64,000 bases of DNA, taken from Ctena decussata (taxonomy: Eukaryota > Mollusca > Bivalvia > Lucinida > Lucinidae). The DNA lies in NCBI GenBank assembly GCA_963989385.1, contig OZ022499.1, positions 103,276,786 through 103,340,785 of the forward strand, written 5' to 3'. The notes beneath the pieces are model-generated. The model saw only the letters and a program-made list of their open reading frames with translations, did no database searches and was not told where the DNA came from. Positions 10,006-22,996 of this stretch are shown piece after piece; position 1 is the first letter of the stretch, and every line of letters begins with the position of its first letter. The translations under genes were made by a program, and so were the position numbers.

Positions 10006-12665
10006 CCAAGAGGGCCAAGAGGCCCTAAATCGCTCACCTGAGCAAAGAGGTTAAAGGTCAAATAGGGTCATCATTTGAACAAACCAGATAAGTTGCAACC
10101 ATTTCCAAATGGTTCTGAAGAAGAAGATTTTTGAACATTTTGCTATGTATTGCAATAGTGTTAACCCAGGACCTCCTGGGTCGGGGTCATTTGGACCCTG
10201 GGGCCATTATTTGAATAATCTTGGTGAAGGACCACAAGGCAATGCTACATACTAAATTTCAAGCATCTGAGCTAAATGGTTCTGAAGATGAAGATTTTTG
10301 AATATTTTCTATGTATTTCTATTGTTCAATCCCATGACCCCCTGGGGCGGGGCCATTTATGACCCTGGTGCCATCATTTGAACAAATTTGGTAAAGGACC
10401 ACTAAGCAATGCATCATACCAAATTTCAAGCATCTGCACTTAGGAATTCTGGAGAAGAAGAGTTTAAGTAAATTTTAATTTTGAACCCAATACTCACCCA
10501 AGGTCCATTTTGGACCCCAGGGCCACCATTTACACAAAGTTTGTAGGAGTCCACCAGGCAATGCATCGTATCAAACTTTAAGCATCTGAGCCAAGTGGTT
10601 ATGAAGAAGATCTTTGAATATTTTTCTATGTATTTCTATGGTTCAAACTCAGAGCTCCCTGCCGTGGGGCCATTTTAGACCCTGGGGACATCATTTGAAC
10701 AAACTTGATAAAGGACTACAAGCAAATGCTACAAACTAAATGTAAAGCATCTGAGCCAAGTGGTTCTGACGAAGATGATTTTTGAATAATTTTCTATGTC
10801 TTTCTATGGTTCAAACCAGGACCCGCTGGTGTGGGGCCATTTTGGACCCTGGGGTCATCATTTGAACATACTTGCATCATATCAAATTTCAAGCATCTAA
10901 GCCATGCGGTTCTGAAGAAGTAGATTTTTGAATATTTTTCTTTGCATTTCCATGGTTCAAACCTTGGACTACATGCCAAGGGGCCATTTTGGATCCTGGG
11001 GTCACCATTTGAACAAACTTCGTAAAAGACTATTAGGCAATGCTACATACCAAATCTCAAGAAAGAAGATTTTCGAATATTTTTCTATGTATTTCTATGG
11101 TTTAAACCCAGGATCCCCCGGGGCGGGGCCTTTATGGACACTGGGCCATCATTTGAACAAACTTGGTAAAGGACTACTAGGCAATGCTACATACCAAATT
11201 CAAGCAGCTGAGCCTTGCAAGTCTGAAGAAGAAGATTTTTGAATAGTTTTCTATGTATTTCTATGACTCCCTGGGGGCCATTTTGCGGTTCTGAAGAAGT
11301 AGATTTTTGAATAATTTTCTTTGCATTTCCATGGTTCAAACCTTGGACTACATGCCAAGGGGCCATTTTGGACCCTGGGGCCACCATTTGAACAAGCTTG
11401 GTAAGGGATTATCAGGCAATGCTACATACTAAATTTCAAGCATCTGTGCCTTGCCCTTCTGAAGAAGAAGTCTTTTGAACATCTTTCCATGTATTTTTAT
11501 GGTTCAAACCTAGGACCCCTGGGGCGGGACCATTATAGACCCAGGGGCCATCATTTGAACAATCTTGATAAAGGACTATTAGGCAATGCTACATACCAAA
11601 TTTCAAGCATCTGAGCCTTGCAGTTCTGAAGAGAAAGATTTTTAAATATTTTTCTATGTATTTCTATGGTTAAAACCCAGGACCCCTAGGGCGGGACCAT
11701 TATAGACCAGGGGGCCATCTTTAGGCAAACTTGATAAAGGACTATCAGGCAATGCTACATACCAAATTACGAGCATCTGAGCCTTGCAGTTCTGAAAAGG
11801 AAGATTTTTGAATATTTTTCTATGTATTTCTATGGTTCAAACCCAGGACCCCCTGGGGCGGGACCATTATAGACACTGGGCCATCATTTAAAAAACTTTG
11901 TAAAGGACCACCAGGCATTGCTACATACCTCATTTCAAGCAACTGGGCCAAGTTGTTACTCCCTGCCCCTGGGCCATTTTAGATTCTTGGGCCACCATTT
12001 GAACAAACTTGGTAAAAGACTATTAGGCAATGCTACTTACCAAATTTCAAGCATTTGTGCTCTGCAGTTCTGAAGAAGAAGATTTCTGAATATTTTTCTT
12101 TGTGTTTCTACGGTTCAAACACAGGATTCCCTGGGGCGGGGCCATTATAAACCCTGGGGCCATCATTTGAACAAACATAGTAAAGGACTACTAGGCAATG
12201 CTACATACCAAATTTAAAGCATTTGTGCCTTGCAGTTCTGAAGAGGAAGATTTTTTAACATTTTTCTATGTATTTCTATGGTTCAAACCTAGGACTCCCT
12301 GGGGGAGGGGGGGGGGGGGGCATTTTGGACCCTGGAGTCACCATTTGAACATACTTGGTAGAGGACCACTAGGTTATGCTACAAACCAAAATTCAATCAT
12401 CTGAGTCATGCAGTTCTGGAGAAAAAGATTTTTAAGTAAATTTTAGTTTCGAACCCAAGACCCCCTGCCCCAGGGCCATTTCGGACCCTGGGGCCACCAT
12501 TTTAACAAACTTGGTAGATGTCTACTGCAAGATGCTTCATACCAAATATCAAAGCCCTAGGCCTAGCGGTTTTAGAGAAGACGTCATTTAAAGCAAAATG
12601 TTGGCGACGCACGACGGGCGACGCACGACGGACACTGGGTGATCACAATCTATGCCTCATGAGCG
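10006..12665 (-). mobile_element. Large pearl/HINE-like element, about 14 units of about 170 bp
   Basis: The left end is the hairpin AAGAGGGCCAAGAGGCCC followed by TCGCTCACCTGAG. The array unit contains GGTTCTGAAGAAGAAGATTT, 'TTCTATGTATTTCTATGGTT', 'GGACCCTGGGGCCATCATTT' and 'GGCAATGCTACATACCAAAT', and recurs about every 160-175 bp. The right end carries a CGACGCACGACGGGCGACG microsatellite-like tract and a GGTGATCACAAT end. One unit near 11225-11290 is shortened, indicating unequal exchange. All open frames here are repeat translations. Confidence 0.85.
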
Positions 12666-13106
12666 TTAACCATCATGCAATAATGTGTGTAACAGAAGCC
12701 GTATATATACCAACGTATGTTTGTCTACGAATACAGCTACAAAAACACAGCAACTTTATTTATACGAGTAGAGCCAACGGAGTAAGCTGTATTGGAAGGT
12801 GGCTCTGAACGGTACAACAACGCTTCTTCTAGTTATGTACTTCTGTAGTAATTAGTAAGTATGCTGTTAATATATTGAGAGACACAAATATTCAAATGAA
12901 AGGTTAAATGCTAATAGCACCTAATCGATGCAAACAGCTATATCCGAAGAATCGATATATGGAACATAAAACAGGATAATGTCTGTCTTCTCAAGCTTAC
13001 CATCTCATTTGACCCAGGCCTTGTGACAGTAATAGCCATAACGTAAGATTTAGAGTTGAAATATACGCAGAATATACAGCTCAAGAAAAGTACATGGCAA
13101 CTGCCT
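12666..13106. other. Unassigned sequence
   Basis: Nothing recognisable between the array element and the family-H repeat. Confidence 0.4.
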
Positions 13107-13298
13107 TTGGTTTAACGGTCTTTAAGACAGTATTTCAATCTTCTAAAAAGGAGGGAGAAACACAGGAAAGCTATGATAGACGAGAGTAAAAAAGAATCCA
13201 AACAACGCCCAGTAAAGCCCTTGCCCTACTACAATCCAAATTAGTAGGACGCCCTGGCACAGAAAGTTACCCAGCACTATCGCCCGGTCCAACCACGA
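13107..13298 (+). repeat. Family-H interspersed repeat, diverged
   Basis: Matches the H consensus blocks: 'GACAGTATTTCAATC', 'AGGGAGAAA', 'TATGATAGACGAGAG', 'GCCCTTGCCCTACTAC' and 'AGTAGGACGCCCTGGCAC'. H repeats are about 230-280 bp, non-coding, and in other copies end in GGTTGGTTGG-type tetranucleotides, so they may be SINE-like. Confidence 0.75.
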
Positions 13299-13391
13299 AA
13301 AGGTTCATGAAAATTTTTTTTAGTTGATACCGATAGAAGCGGCTAGAAATATAATTTGAACATTATCAGACTAGAAGTTTTCCTTCCTTTT

Positions 13392-13690
13392 TAGCTCACC
13401 TGAGCCATAGAAGCAATAGGTTACATCCGTCCGTCCGTTTGGAAACTCTTGATCGTGCGATCTTTAAAAGTATCCAAGAAAAACTTATAAAACAGGGCAA
13501 TAAGAAATAATATACATCAATTTTTCTGCCGGACAGAAATACTGGTTACTGCAGTAACAAAGGAGAAATTCTATACGGACGCTGCGATAACTCTTAAGGC
13601 TTGGCTTATGAAACTAAGTTCGTTGATAAAGGGCATCCAGGAGATGATACACAAGTCCTTGTTACCCAACTAGAATGCGTCTCTGGTATG
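13392..13690 (+). mobile_element. HINE-like left-end fragment
   Basis: Begins TTTTAGCTCACCTGAGCC followed closely by ATCCGTCCGTCCG, the same start as the elements at 33459 and 56641. The remainder does not form a recognisable array, so the element is truncated. The right boundary is approximate. Confidence 0.6.
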
Positions 13691-13698
13691 CAAATTTT

Positions 13699-13975
13699 AT
13701 ACCCCGCCAAGTGTTAATATCGGGGTATTACTGTCCGTGACTGTGCCTTCCAGCCCGTCTGTTGTACGTATGGCGTACGTCTGTCTGCGTTTGCCCGCCC
13801 GTCGGTGACCACTTCGTTTACGTTCGATAAAGAACATGTTTTAAGAATTTTCTTCAAACTTAGCTTATGCAGTTATCTTTGGCGTATCCTGTTTGTGATT
13901 GTTAATGGTCAAATTTTGATATTTTCTGACAGTACAACGATTTCAGTCTCAGAGGTTGACAAGGGAATGAGGAAA
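13699..13975 (+). mobile_element. Array-element fragment of the ATACCCCGCC family
   Basis: Starts ATACCCCGCCAAG with an inverted CGGGGTATT 20 bp on, then CCGTCTG/GTACGTA-type tracts and a 'CGTTCGATAA...TTCTTCAAAC' stretch. These features align with the complete element at 50391-50986. No right terminus was found. Confidence 0.65.
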
Positions 13976-14246
13976 ACAACGGACGTTAAACGACTCGAAA
14001 ATATCATTCAACATGTCTGCAGCACTGAATGTTTGCTGTCTTTCATATCATGTCTTTCAGATTATAATTAATATCATCAATTCTAGGATAGCTTTATTCG
14101 GAGGAAACCATGTCATGCTCCAAAACACAGCTACTCTTTAGCACGATATAGCTCAATATGTATGAATAGAGCAACGTAGCTCTATTCGTAGGTTTCCTCC
14201 GTAAGAAGGATTGGCACAAATCGCAGCCTAAGCGCAAAAGGTAAAT

Positions 14247-14482
14247 GAGCCGCGACGCGAGAAAACCAACAATGTGGTTGTGCGCCCAGCGCAGACTCAG
14301 ATCAGCCTCGGCATCCGCCCAGTCTGATCAGAGTCTTCACTGTCCGCATGGAGGTAGCTTTGACCCTTAGCTATCCTTTAAGCGCCTAGCGAAGAGTCTA
14401 ATCTGACTGAGCGGATACCCAGGCTGATCTGAGTCTGCGCCGGGCGCACAACCACATTGTTGGTTTTGTCGTGTCGCGGCTC
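14247..14482. mobile_element. MITE-A complete copy, AAAT target duplication
   Basis: 236 bp from GAGCCGCGACGCGAG to GTCGTGTCGCGGCTC, flanked by AAAT at 14243-14246 and 14483-14486. The arms pair closely, so it appears relatively young. Confidence 0.9.
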
Positions 14483-14486
14483 AAAT

Positions 14487-15280
14487 AGCTTCCTCTAACT
14501 CCCAATAAGCCAACATCACCTCACGTCCGGAAGACGAGGATCCTTGACAAACACAAAGTTAAGTCACTCGCATTTACTCGGAAAAGGGTGTGATTTAGAA
14601 GATAACTGTACTTAGATTCTATTTTGGATACGTAATTTGTAATCATTATGGTCGCAAGCTCCGTTTTATGGCGACTCATCAGCGGAGCCGTAAAATGCAA
14701 CAGGGGCGTAACTAGGGGCAATTTCATAATATGCACAACCATGTTTTATTCTCTACTTCTTGAAGGGAAAGCTAGTATTTCAGCCACTTTGGTAATTGGT
14801 ATTGAAATCTTGTCTAATTTATAAATATTTTCAGCTTGCAAATATGCAGGTGCGTTTTGAAATTTTGTCAATTTTGACAAAATTTCAATACGCACTTGCG
14901 TATTTGCCGTATAGGTAGCTACGCCCTTGAGCAATCTGCAGCCTTTAAATGCCTTCCTAAATGACGATTGCCGATACATTCAGTTGCACCTTTTCACTTT
15001 TTTGCTTATTTTGCACCCAAAGCAAGCGCTAAAAGCAACGTAAAGCCGGACTTCTGCCAACGAGAAGCGATTTTTTCGAAATGACGAAGGGTTTCAGACT
15101 GTATATAATAGGATATTCTGTTGAAATTTTTTTGACGTTTTCCAGTCAGACGTCGTGTTTTTTTTTTGTTTTTTTTTTTTTGTAAGTGCATTGGAGCTGT
15201 TATCTTAAAACATAAATAATTAAGCATAAAAAATGAAGATAGAAAGGAAACAGAACAGGTTTGCAACTAGAAACATGTTA
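14487..15280. other. Unassigned sequence with T-rich tract
   Basis: Nothing recognised except inverted GCAAATATGCAGGTGCG / CGCACTTGCGTATTTGC segments at about 14838-14912, suggesting a small worn foldback, and a poly-T tract at 15160-15182. Confidence 0.4.
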
Positions 15281-17308
15281 ACTAAGAGGGTCCCGCCTTT
15301 ATATGGGACTACTGCTGGCGTTAAGTCATATGTCACCAACTGGAAATAACAATAAAACCTTTCAGTTTGAAAGTTATAGACTGGCTACAGTTTCTACACT
15401 AAAAAATACTAAGGGCATAATTCTGTAAAAAATGTAGATTGAGTGACAATTTTTATTCTCTGCAGATTGTCTGATATGCTTTATATTTGTAACAACTTCT
15501 GTGAAAATATATTTTGCTGTTTTAAAGCTACAGAGTGGATGGACACAATTTCCCTAGACAAAATTACAAAAGGGCGAAGCTCTGTAAAAAAATATAGGCT
15601 GAGTTATAGTTCCTGTCCTCTGCATATTGTCTGATGATGTTTCATATTCGTACCAAGTTTTGTGAAAGTATCTTCAACAGTTTTAAGGTTATAGAGCCGA
15701 CATGATTTCTATATAGAAAATTACAAAGGGGTATAACTCTGTAAAAATGTAGATGGAGTTGTGATTCTTATTCTCTGCACATCATCTGATAATGCTTTAT
15801 ATTTGTACAAAGTTTCATGAACTATCTTTGCGAGTTTTTAAGTTATAAAGCAGACATGATTTCCATACTAAAAAGTAAAGGGCAGAATTCCATAGAAAAT
15901 GTAGTTGGAGTTACAGTTCTTGTTCTCAGCACATCGTCTGATGATGCACTATACTTGTATTAAGTTTCCTGAAAATATCTTAAATGGTTTCGGTCATAAA
16001 GCGTACACATTTCCAAATTCAAATTTACAAAGGGGCATAATTCCATAAAAAATGTAGATGGAGCTATGGTTCTTGTTCTCTGCACATCGTCTGGTGATGC
16101 TTTATATCTGTACCAAGTTTCGAGAAAATATCTAAAAAGGTTTCAGAGTTATGGTTCTGACACAATATCGTACTTAAAATTACAAAGGGGCATAATTCCG
16201 TAAAAAATATGGGTGGCGTTATGGTTCTTATTCTCTGCACATTGTTTGATGATGCTTTATATCTGTACCAAGTTTCGAGAAAATATCTCAAACGGTTTCA
16301 GAGTTACGGACTGGACACAATTTCCATACACAAAATTATAAAGGGGCATAATTCCGTAAATATGTAGTAGGAGTTACGGTTCTTGTTCTCAGCTTATCGA
16401 TAACTGTACCAAGTTTCGACAAAAATCTCAAACGGTTGAGAGTTACGGACCCGACACAATATCATACTTAAGATTACAAAGGGGCATAATTCAGTAAAAA
16501 ATGTAGGTCGAGTTATGGTTCTTATTATCCGCACATTGTCTGATGATGCTTTATATTTTTACCAAGTTTCGAGAAAATATCTCGAACGGTTTCAGAGTTA
16601 CGGCCCGGACACAATTTCCATACTTAAAATTATAAAGGGGCATAATTCCGTAAAAACTGTAGGTGGAGTTATGGTTTTTGTTCTCTGCACATCGTTTGAT
16701 AATGCTTTATAACTGTACCAAGTTTCAAAGAATTACCTCAAACGGATTCAGAGTAACAGACAGGACACGATTTCCAGACATAAATTTCAAAGGGGCATAA
16801 TTCTCTACAAAATGTAGATGAGGTTGTTCTTGACCTCCGCACATTGCCTGATGATGCTTTATAGCTGTATAAAGTTTTGAGAAAATATCTCAAACGGTTT
16901 CAGAGTTACAGACCGGACATAATTTCCATACTAAAAATTACAAAGGGGCATAATTCCGTAAAAATGTAGAGAGTTATGGTCCTTGTCCTCTGCACATCGT
17001 CTGATGATGCTTTATATTTTTACAGAGTTTCGAGAAAATATCTCAAACCGTTTCAGAGTTATGCCCGGACACAAAAAGCTGACGGACGAACAACAAAGGG
17101 TCATAATTCCGTAAAAAATGTAGGTGGAGTCATGGTTCTTGTTCTCTGCACATTATCTGATGATGCTTTATATTTGTACGAAGTTTCGAGAAAATATCTC
17201 AAACCGTTTCAGAGTTATGGGCCGGACATGAAAAGCTGACGGACGGACAGACGGACGGACAAGGTGATTACTATAGGGCCTCCGCCGACTTAGTCTGGCG
17301 GGGCCCTA
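15281..17308 (+). mobile_element. Pearl/HINE-like element, about 12 units of about 155 bp
   Basis: The unit contains AAAGGGGCATAATTCCGTAA, 'CTCTGCACATCGTCTGATGA', 'TGCTTTATA' and 'GTTTCGAGAAAATATCTCAA', recurring near 15413, 15573, 15729, 15890, 16034, 16193, 16348, 16490, 16638, 16794, 16945 and 17099. An (ACGG)n-type tract follows at about 17239-17262, and the element ends in the hairpin GGGCCTCCGCCGAC / GGCGGGGCCCTAAT. The left end AAGAGGGTCCCGCC is the inverted counterpart of the right end. This left flank, array, ACGG microsatellite, right flank order is the described architecture of bivalve pearl elements. Confidence 0.85.
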
Positions 17309-18325
17309 ATGAACGACACAAGCACTATGACAAAGAGAAGTGCAATGAAAATACGTCTTAGATGGCTTACTCTCCTATTTTATTGCGATGTTGCCCTGCA
17401 ATAAATACTTTATTTTGCCCACTAAATAGACGATTTTCTTTCTAAATCACCTGTTATGAGCTAGTTTATCTGCTTACAGCTATTTGCCAAGAAATATTCT
17501 AGGCTAAATTGGAACCTAAGTCTAACACACAATGGCATCATGATATTTTCAAAGAAAACCAGTCTCAAAGCAAAAGGTGAACAAAGCCTGTCAGAACCAT
17601 TGCAGCTTGCGCAATCTGAATTTTAAGCAAGGCAAATATGTATGTCAGACCAACCTTGTATTAGGCAGAATGTTCGATGCGTAAAACATGAAGAATATGA
17701 CCGTATACGTCTTCGCTGTAAGCATTGTTGATGAAGTAGATTTTTCAACGATTTGTCTAGAGAGAAATTTACAGTTTTGTGCTCAGACATTGTTGCCATT
17801 ATTGAGAAGTGAGACTTATTATTGTATACTAGGCAGAAAAAGAAAAGAAACACCGCATCTTAATTCATTTTCATATACTTTGATTAGTCCAAACAAGGTG
17901 CAGCACTGAAACAGTATTATCAACGTTGCTTAACGTTGCCTTGGCGCAATGAGATTATGTGCCAACTGGTGAAATTCCAAAAAATTTAAAATAACAAAGC
18001 AGTGGCGTCGCGAGCTCAGGGAGAGAACCCTTTTAAAGTAAGACGCTACTTGGGGTTCTAATTGTACGAGCCCGACTCAGCAACATCACAGCAACGAGCC
18101 TGTTTTACTCCTGCAAATTTTCCCATGATTTGCCCCAACCTTTCTGTAATTAATCAGTAGACAGAAGCTTAGCGGCTTATAAAAGTTATTCAGCTTCACT
18201 CAATATTACAAATATATCCCGGAACTAATTTCTCCTAGTTTCTGCAAAATGCAAGTTATCGGTTGATTTAGAACTGCCTTTATTAATCAGACTTAATCAT
18301 AATGAAACTGTTGACAAGCATTAAT
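17309..18325. other. Unassigned sequence
   Basis: No repeat or coding signal identified. Short open frames at 17623-17909 lie on opposite strands of the same DNA. Confidence 0.4.
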
Positions 18326-18572
18326 GAGCCGCGACACAACAACACCAAAATGTGGTTGTGCGCTCAGCACAGACACAGATAAGCCTGGGCATCCGCTCAG
18401 TCTGATCAGAGTCTTCGCTGCCCGCATGGAGGTAGCTTAGACCCTTAGCTACCCTCTTAGCTACCCTTTAAGCACTTAACGAAGAGTCTGATTAAACTTG
18501 ACTGATGCCAAGGCTGATCTGAGTCTGCACTGGGCGCACATCCATATTGTTGGTTTTGTCGTGTCGTGGCTC
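18326..18572. mobile_element. MITE-A complete copy with short internal duplication
   Basis: Runs GAGCCGCGACACAAC to GTCGTGTCGTGGCTC. The centre contains a repeated 'CTTAGCTACCC' block (about 18443-18470), making it longer than the 234-236 bp of other copies. No matching 4-bp flanks. Confidence 0.85.
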
Positions 18573-19334
18573 ATTTCTTACATAATCATCAAAGCATCTA
18601 AGTACATGGGATATGATTGGCTGGAAATAAATTATACAGGTACCTGTGCTATATCCGCAATCGACAGTATGTACATGTACATGCGTTTACTAGGTCGAAG
18701 ATTTCAGCTTTGTTCTCAGACGTTGTTAATTTTAAGCTGCAAGTCTTGTAGATGAGGTTTTCAAGAGCCGTGTAGTGAAAAGGACCTGTCATGAAGTTGA
18801 TTTACCTGAAAGTGTTCGCATTCGCCTTATCGTGACACTCATTATAACATACATCAGTAGCGATAGTAGACTAGTTAACGTCTAATTATGGGTAAATGAA
18901 GAATTGAAAGACGGACGGAAAGGGGTTGGAGCAGTTGAAGTGGATATTAAAGCGTAACTTAAAGGGTTGAACAACACGAGTGAACAAAGAAGCAAATTAC
19001 AGACAACTTTACACCGGGGGTAGGAGGAAAGACGCACACTTTGTATGGAAAGTAAGTTAACATGGTTAATAAGTAAATCAATTAATTATTTGATGAATTT
19101 TGTTAATTACGGAGGCCACTTGGTGACCCTCATGGATAATTTCTATTAATTCGCCATCAAAGCACATGATGTGCCCCGACATTAGAGCAGTTTCATCGAG
19201 ACGGCAAAGATAATTAAGCTTCTTCGGGAAAACAAGAACAACCGATCCCCGACCTGTTACGAAACTGCAGCTAGAGGAAACTCACAATATCAAAAAGTTG
19301 TCAGGCATGAACTTTGCAGCTCAACTAACATAGA
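18573..19334. other. Unassigned sequence
   Basis: No recognisable element. Confidence 0.4.
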
Positions 19335-19431
19335 ACTTGGTAGAAAGGGATGGTTGTAAAGACATCTGTGGTGCCCAAACGACCTTGTAAGGTTATGGGA
19401 TAGACTGGACTAGACAAGACTAGATATCATT
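19335..19431 (+). mobile_element. LINE 3'-end fragment, same family as 44943-45923
   Basis: The segment CATCTGTGGTGCCCAAACGA and the following 'GTTATGGGATAGACT' match the end of the reverse-transcriptase frame at 45890-45925. The tail here is AGACTGGACTAGACAAGACT. It is severely 5'-truncated, typical of aborted target-primed reverse transcription. Confidence 0.85.
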
Positions 19432-20264
19432 TCTGTCGAGAAACTGAAACAGATGGGCATGGGATAGAGTATAAGTCGTTTTAGTCACTGGCAATGTAGT
19501 GAAATTAAAAGTTCCAAATTTATACATTGTTTGAGTTCTAACAAAGGTTGTCGTTACACTTTTAGTGTAAAACTTGCAGTCTGTTTAGATACTTATTTTG
19601 CCTAGTCACATTGGTTCATCGGAAAACAAAAACAGATAAAACAGTAAAACAGATAGTTTTTTGCTTTAATTTTGAAGACCCATTTGCATACGGCTACTCT
19701 TGTTTAATGTCTCTGTCACCATTTGTCACCATCTTACCTGACTGTTTAAAAGAAGAAATTCGACGTTGACTCAAATAAAAGGTTTTTTACGCAGTGTCAG
19801 TGTTTACGGTGAACGGGTGCATTTTCAGAGGAAGCAAGTCTGCGAGCCATTTTCCATTTTAGTTTTTGACTGGTTTATATTTTATTGCCAAATCATCTGT
19901 ACAGCACTTTGGTTGGTCCCCACGGTCTTACTATAACATTAAAAACGGCCCTTCCCGCACATATGCATATTACATACCAAGTTACAGGTAGTGACATGTA
20001 AAGTTTTGACTCCCGTTTCACTGGCGGTCAAATTTTAAAATAAAGAATTTGCTTCCTTCGGAGTTACGGGAAAGATAATCCGAAGGAAGCAAGGAAAGAA
20101 TTTGTTCCAAGAAAATCCTTTCCTTACGGCAAGAATTTGTTCTTGAGAAAGCAAGGAAAGAATTTCTTCATAAGAAACCAAATTACTTCCTTTATCAGTA
20201 GACCCGGTTTTTAAAAAGCTACATCATTTAGAGAAGGAAAAGAAACAGTGACAAAAGCTGGATT
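19432..20264. other. Unassigned, with short imperfect repeats
   Basis: At about 20040-20180 the block GCAAGGAAAGAATTTGTTC recurs three times with inverted CCGAAGGAAGC/GCTTCCTTCGG pieces. Nothing else is recognised. Confidence 0.45.
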
Positions 20265-20404
20265 CGAGGTTATATAACTTGAGAATAATCTCAAACTCAA
20301 AATAAAGCACACTGATTGGCTGCTTCCGAGCATGTGCTCGGAAGCAGCCAATCGGTGTGCTTTCTATTGAATTTGAGAATGTACTCAAGTTTTACAACCT
20401 CGGG
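20265..20404. mobile_element. MITE-C foldback, copy 1
   Basis: The arms are CGAGGTTATATAACTTGAG and CTCAAGTTTTACAACCTCG. The centre ATTGGCTGCTTCCGAGCA folds perfectly on its partner. The second copy is at 29557-29702. Confidence 0.9.
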
Positions 20405-20942
20405 GCCTGGTCCCTTTTGTCAACTTGCAGAAAATCCTGGAGGTGTATCCATTTACCTTAAGAGCTGTATCAAGCCTCACCATCATATCTCGCAACTTTC
20501 TAAATATAGCACAAACAAATTAAACTTTTGAAAGATCAGATTTATAATGATCATTTCTCTAAGAAAAACAATTAAATTGCGAGCAATATTCGTACAATTT
20601 CATATTCTGTCTATAATCTTCGAATTAAATTGCATTCAGAGATACTAGCTGAGGGCGATTAGCAGCTTTCCCAGCAATTAAGGTTTAAATTACTCTTATC
20701 ATTATTTTGATATTTATGAAATCTTTGTGCTTGTTCAATTGTGGGTGACTAACGTCGAACTGATTACAATGGAGTTGCAGTTATATTTGGGATAGGGTAT
20801 ATCCGTTTGGGAAGTGTATGTGTTCAGATCATGGTGAACGTTACACATTACATTGCTGTTTATAAACCGATTCATTATACTTACGGTACTCGGCTAACGT
20901 CTTTTACGAATATGTCAAATATGAATAAAAATCTCTCGAACT

Positions 20943-21187
20943 AGGCTAGGCTAGTTTATCCCATAACCTTTTGAGGTTGTTGGGGCACCACAGATGACTC
21001 TCCACGATCCCTTTGCATCTAGTCCTGTCTTCAGTTGTCGACTCCTTAATATCGTCTTCCCACCTCTTCTTCTATCAACCTCTTCTTCTTAACTTTTCAC
21101 TGTGCACTGTAGAATTGGCTTCGCTAAGCAAGATGACCTTGAGACGTGGCCAAACTATCTTAGTTTCCCTTTCTCGAACAGGTTCTT
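20943..21187 (-). mobile_element. LINE 3' fragment (44943 family), minus strand
   Basis: On the minus strand the sequence encodes a decayed version of the C-terminal basic region of the 44943 reverse transcriptase. The plus strand shows CCCATAACCTTTTGAGGTTG and GGGGCACCACAGATGAC, the complement of its 3' end, with a CTAGG-type tail. 5'-truncated. Confidence 0.85.
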
Positions 21188-22089
21188 GTTTATTCTTCAT
21201 AACATAACATAAAATATCCTTTATTTTCAATCTGGTCATAATAAGGACATTTAAAGTGAGAAAAGGAAAAATAGAAAGAAGGACAACTCAAAACTAGTAT
21301 GGTTCTTATTCAAGCAGAGGGTCTTCATTTTTTTAGAGTTATTCTAATCACGCAGTACAATCTTTAAGCCCAAAGCGTAGAGGTGAGGTAGAAATACGGC
21401 CGTTTTTTGGACGGAGATTCCCAAATGGCATCAGAAAACCACATAAAAATAAACGTTCGCATTTATTGTTTTAGATTAAACTAAGTGCAGTCTTTACTAC
21501 ATATGAAAAAGACAAGAATTTAATAATCATTATGGTAATCTCTAGTCTCATGCAAACGGCTAGTCTGTTACAAGTTAGTAAATGTCACAAGTCTTGTGTG
21601 AGCGACTGACACTAGTACCGTTATTTTCGATTTAAAAGTTTGAAAATTTGGACGTTGTCTAACAGCAATGTAAGTTTTGCTTAGTTTGGATATTTTGTAT
21701 ATATGTATAGTGGAAATTCCCCCAAAACATTAAAAGGCCTCAGAAAGAATAAAAGGCAAACATTGCTAGGGCATGTCTTGGACGGTGAGGCTATAGCTAG
21801 GCCAACATTTACGGAGTTGAAATTCGTGTAACCGGTTAAAGTGATGTGACTAGAGAAAATAGCGTTTTTACATGAAAATTAAGATATGCCATGGTAAAAT
21901 AATAAAGTGAAAACACATGTTAACGTCATGACCAGATATACTGCCACGGTTCAAAGAATACAGAAGAGTTTTATATAAGACCAGGTCTGTTTAAGCTTTA
22001 CCTAGTGGCAAACTGACCACAGAAAGCTTCTCATGTTACTCTTCTTAATGTGTAACAAAATTGTAGTAATGTTCACACGTGAAAAACAA
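21188..22089. other. Unassigned sequence
   Basis: No recognisable gene or repeat. Confidence 0.4.
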
Positions 22090-22093
22090 CATA

Positions 22094-22328
22094 TGAGCGG
22101 CGACACAAGAAAACCAACAAAGTGTTGTGCGCCCAGCGCAGACTCAGATCAACATGGGCATTCACTCAGTCTGATCAGTCTTCGCTGTCCACACGGAGGT
22201 AGCTTAGACCCTTAACTGCCCTTAAAGCGCACTGCCAAGACTCTCACCAGACTGGGCGGATGCACAGGCTGATCTGAGTCTGCGCTATGCGCACAACCGC
22301 TTTGTCGGTTTTCTCGTGTCGCCGGTCA
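22094..22328. mobile_element. MITE-A complete copy, CATA target duplication
   Basis: Runs TGAGCGGCGACACAAG to CTCGTGTCGCCGGTCA. CATA flanks lie at 22090-22093 and 22329-22332. Both termini carry substitutions relative to GAGCCGCGAC. Confidence 0.85.
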
Positions 22329-22332
22329 CATA

Positions 22333-22996
22333 CTCTTACAATTGTCACTGGATTCTAAACTTCAACACATTATTGATCCGAAATGATGTTTTTTTTTAGA
22401 ATCAGCTCATTTTTGAATCGGCTGCTATTTATTTAAGGGTGCTTAATGGTCTTGATGCTTGTATAAGCAAATACCCGAAGCCATGCATTACTAACATATA
22501 GATTTTGGGTTTTTAAGACATACAGGATGGACAACGTATGTCATCATCACGTGCTTATAACGGAAAATGTCATGTGTTTCAAAAGAAAATTATCTTTGAC
22601 CCAAACCATCTGGAAACAGAATACATATATATCTCAGGTCTTATAAAGCCAATCTCAATGTCGTATAAAGGAGTTACCCCGTGCTAATAACGTTTGCCTG
22701 AGGTTATTGGTTTATTACCAGGACACTTTCCAAAACTGATCTCATTATCAATCCTTCGAAGGGTCAAATTTCGGGGCTTTATTTCATAGAATGACGGCAT
22801 TTGGTATAAACAAAATACATTGGGCGGGGTAACTGCGTTTTATAACATAAAAATCGGCCTGAGATGTAGCTCATTTGAATAAGGCACGATGCGATAATAA
22901 CCATTAGCAGCGCATGATAGTGAAGAACGTTGTCCAGCTTCAACATAGCTAATAGGAGAGCTCGACTCAATAAAACATTTCAGAAATAGACCAGCC
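22333..22996. other. Unassigned sequence
   Basis: No gene or repeat family recognised. Confidence 0.4.

Noticed and set aside
10085..12590. CRISPR-like array
   Set aside because: Units are continuous diverged tandem repeats with no conserved short repeat plus unique spacers, and the genome is eukaryotic.
17623..17909. Overlapping frames on both strands
   Set aside because: Both are under 80 codons, on opposite strands of the same DNA, with no coding bias or motif.
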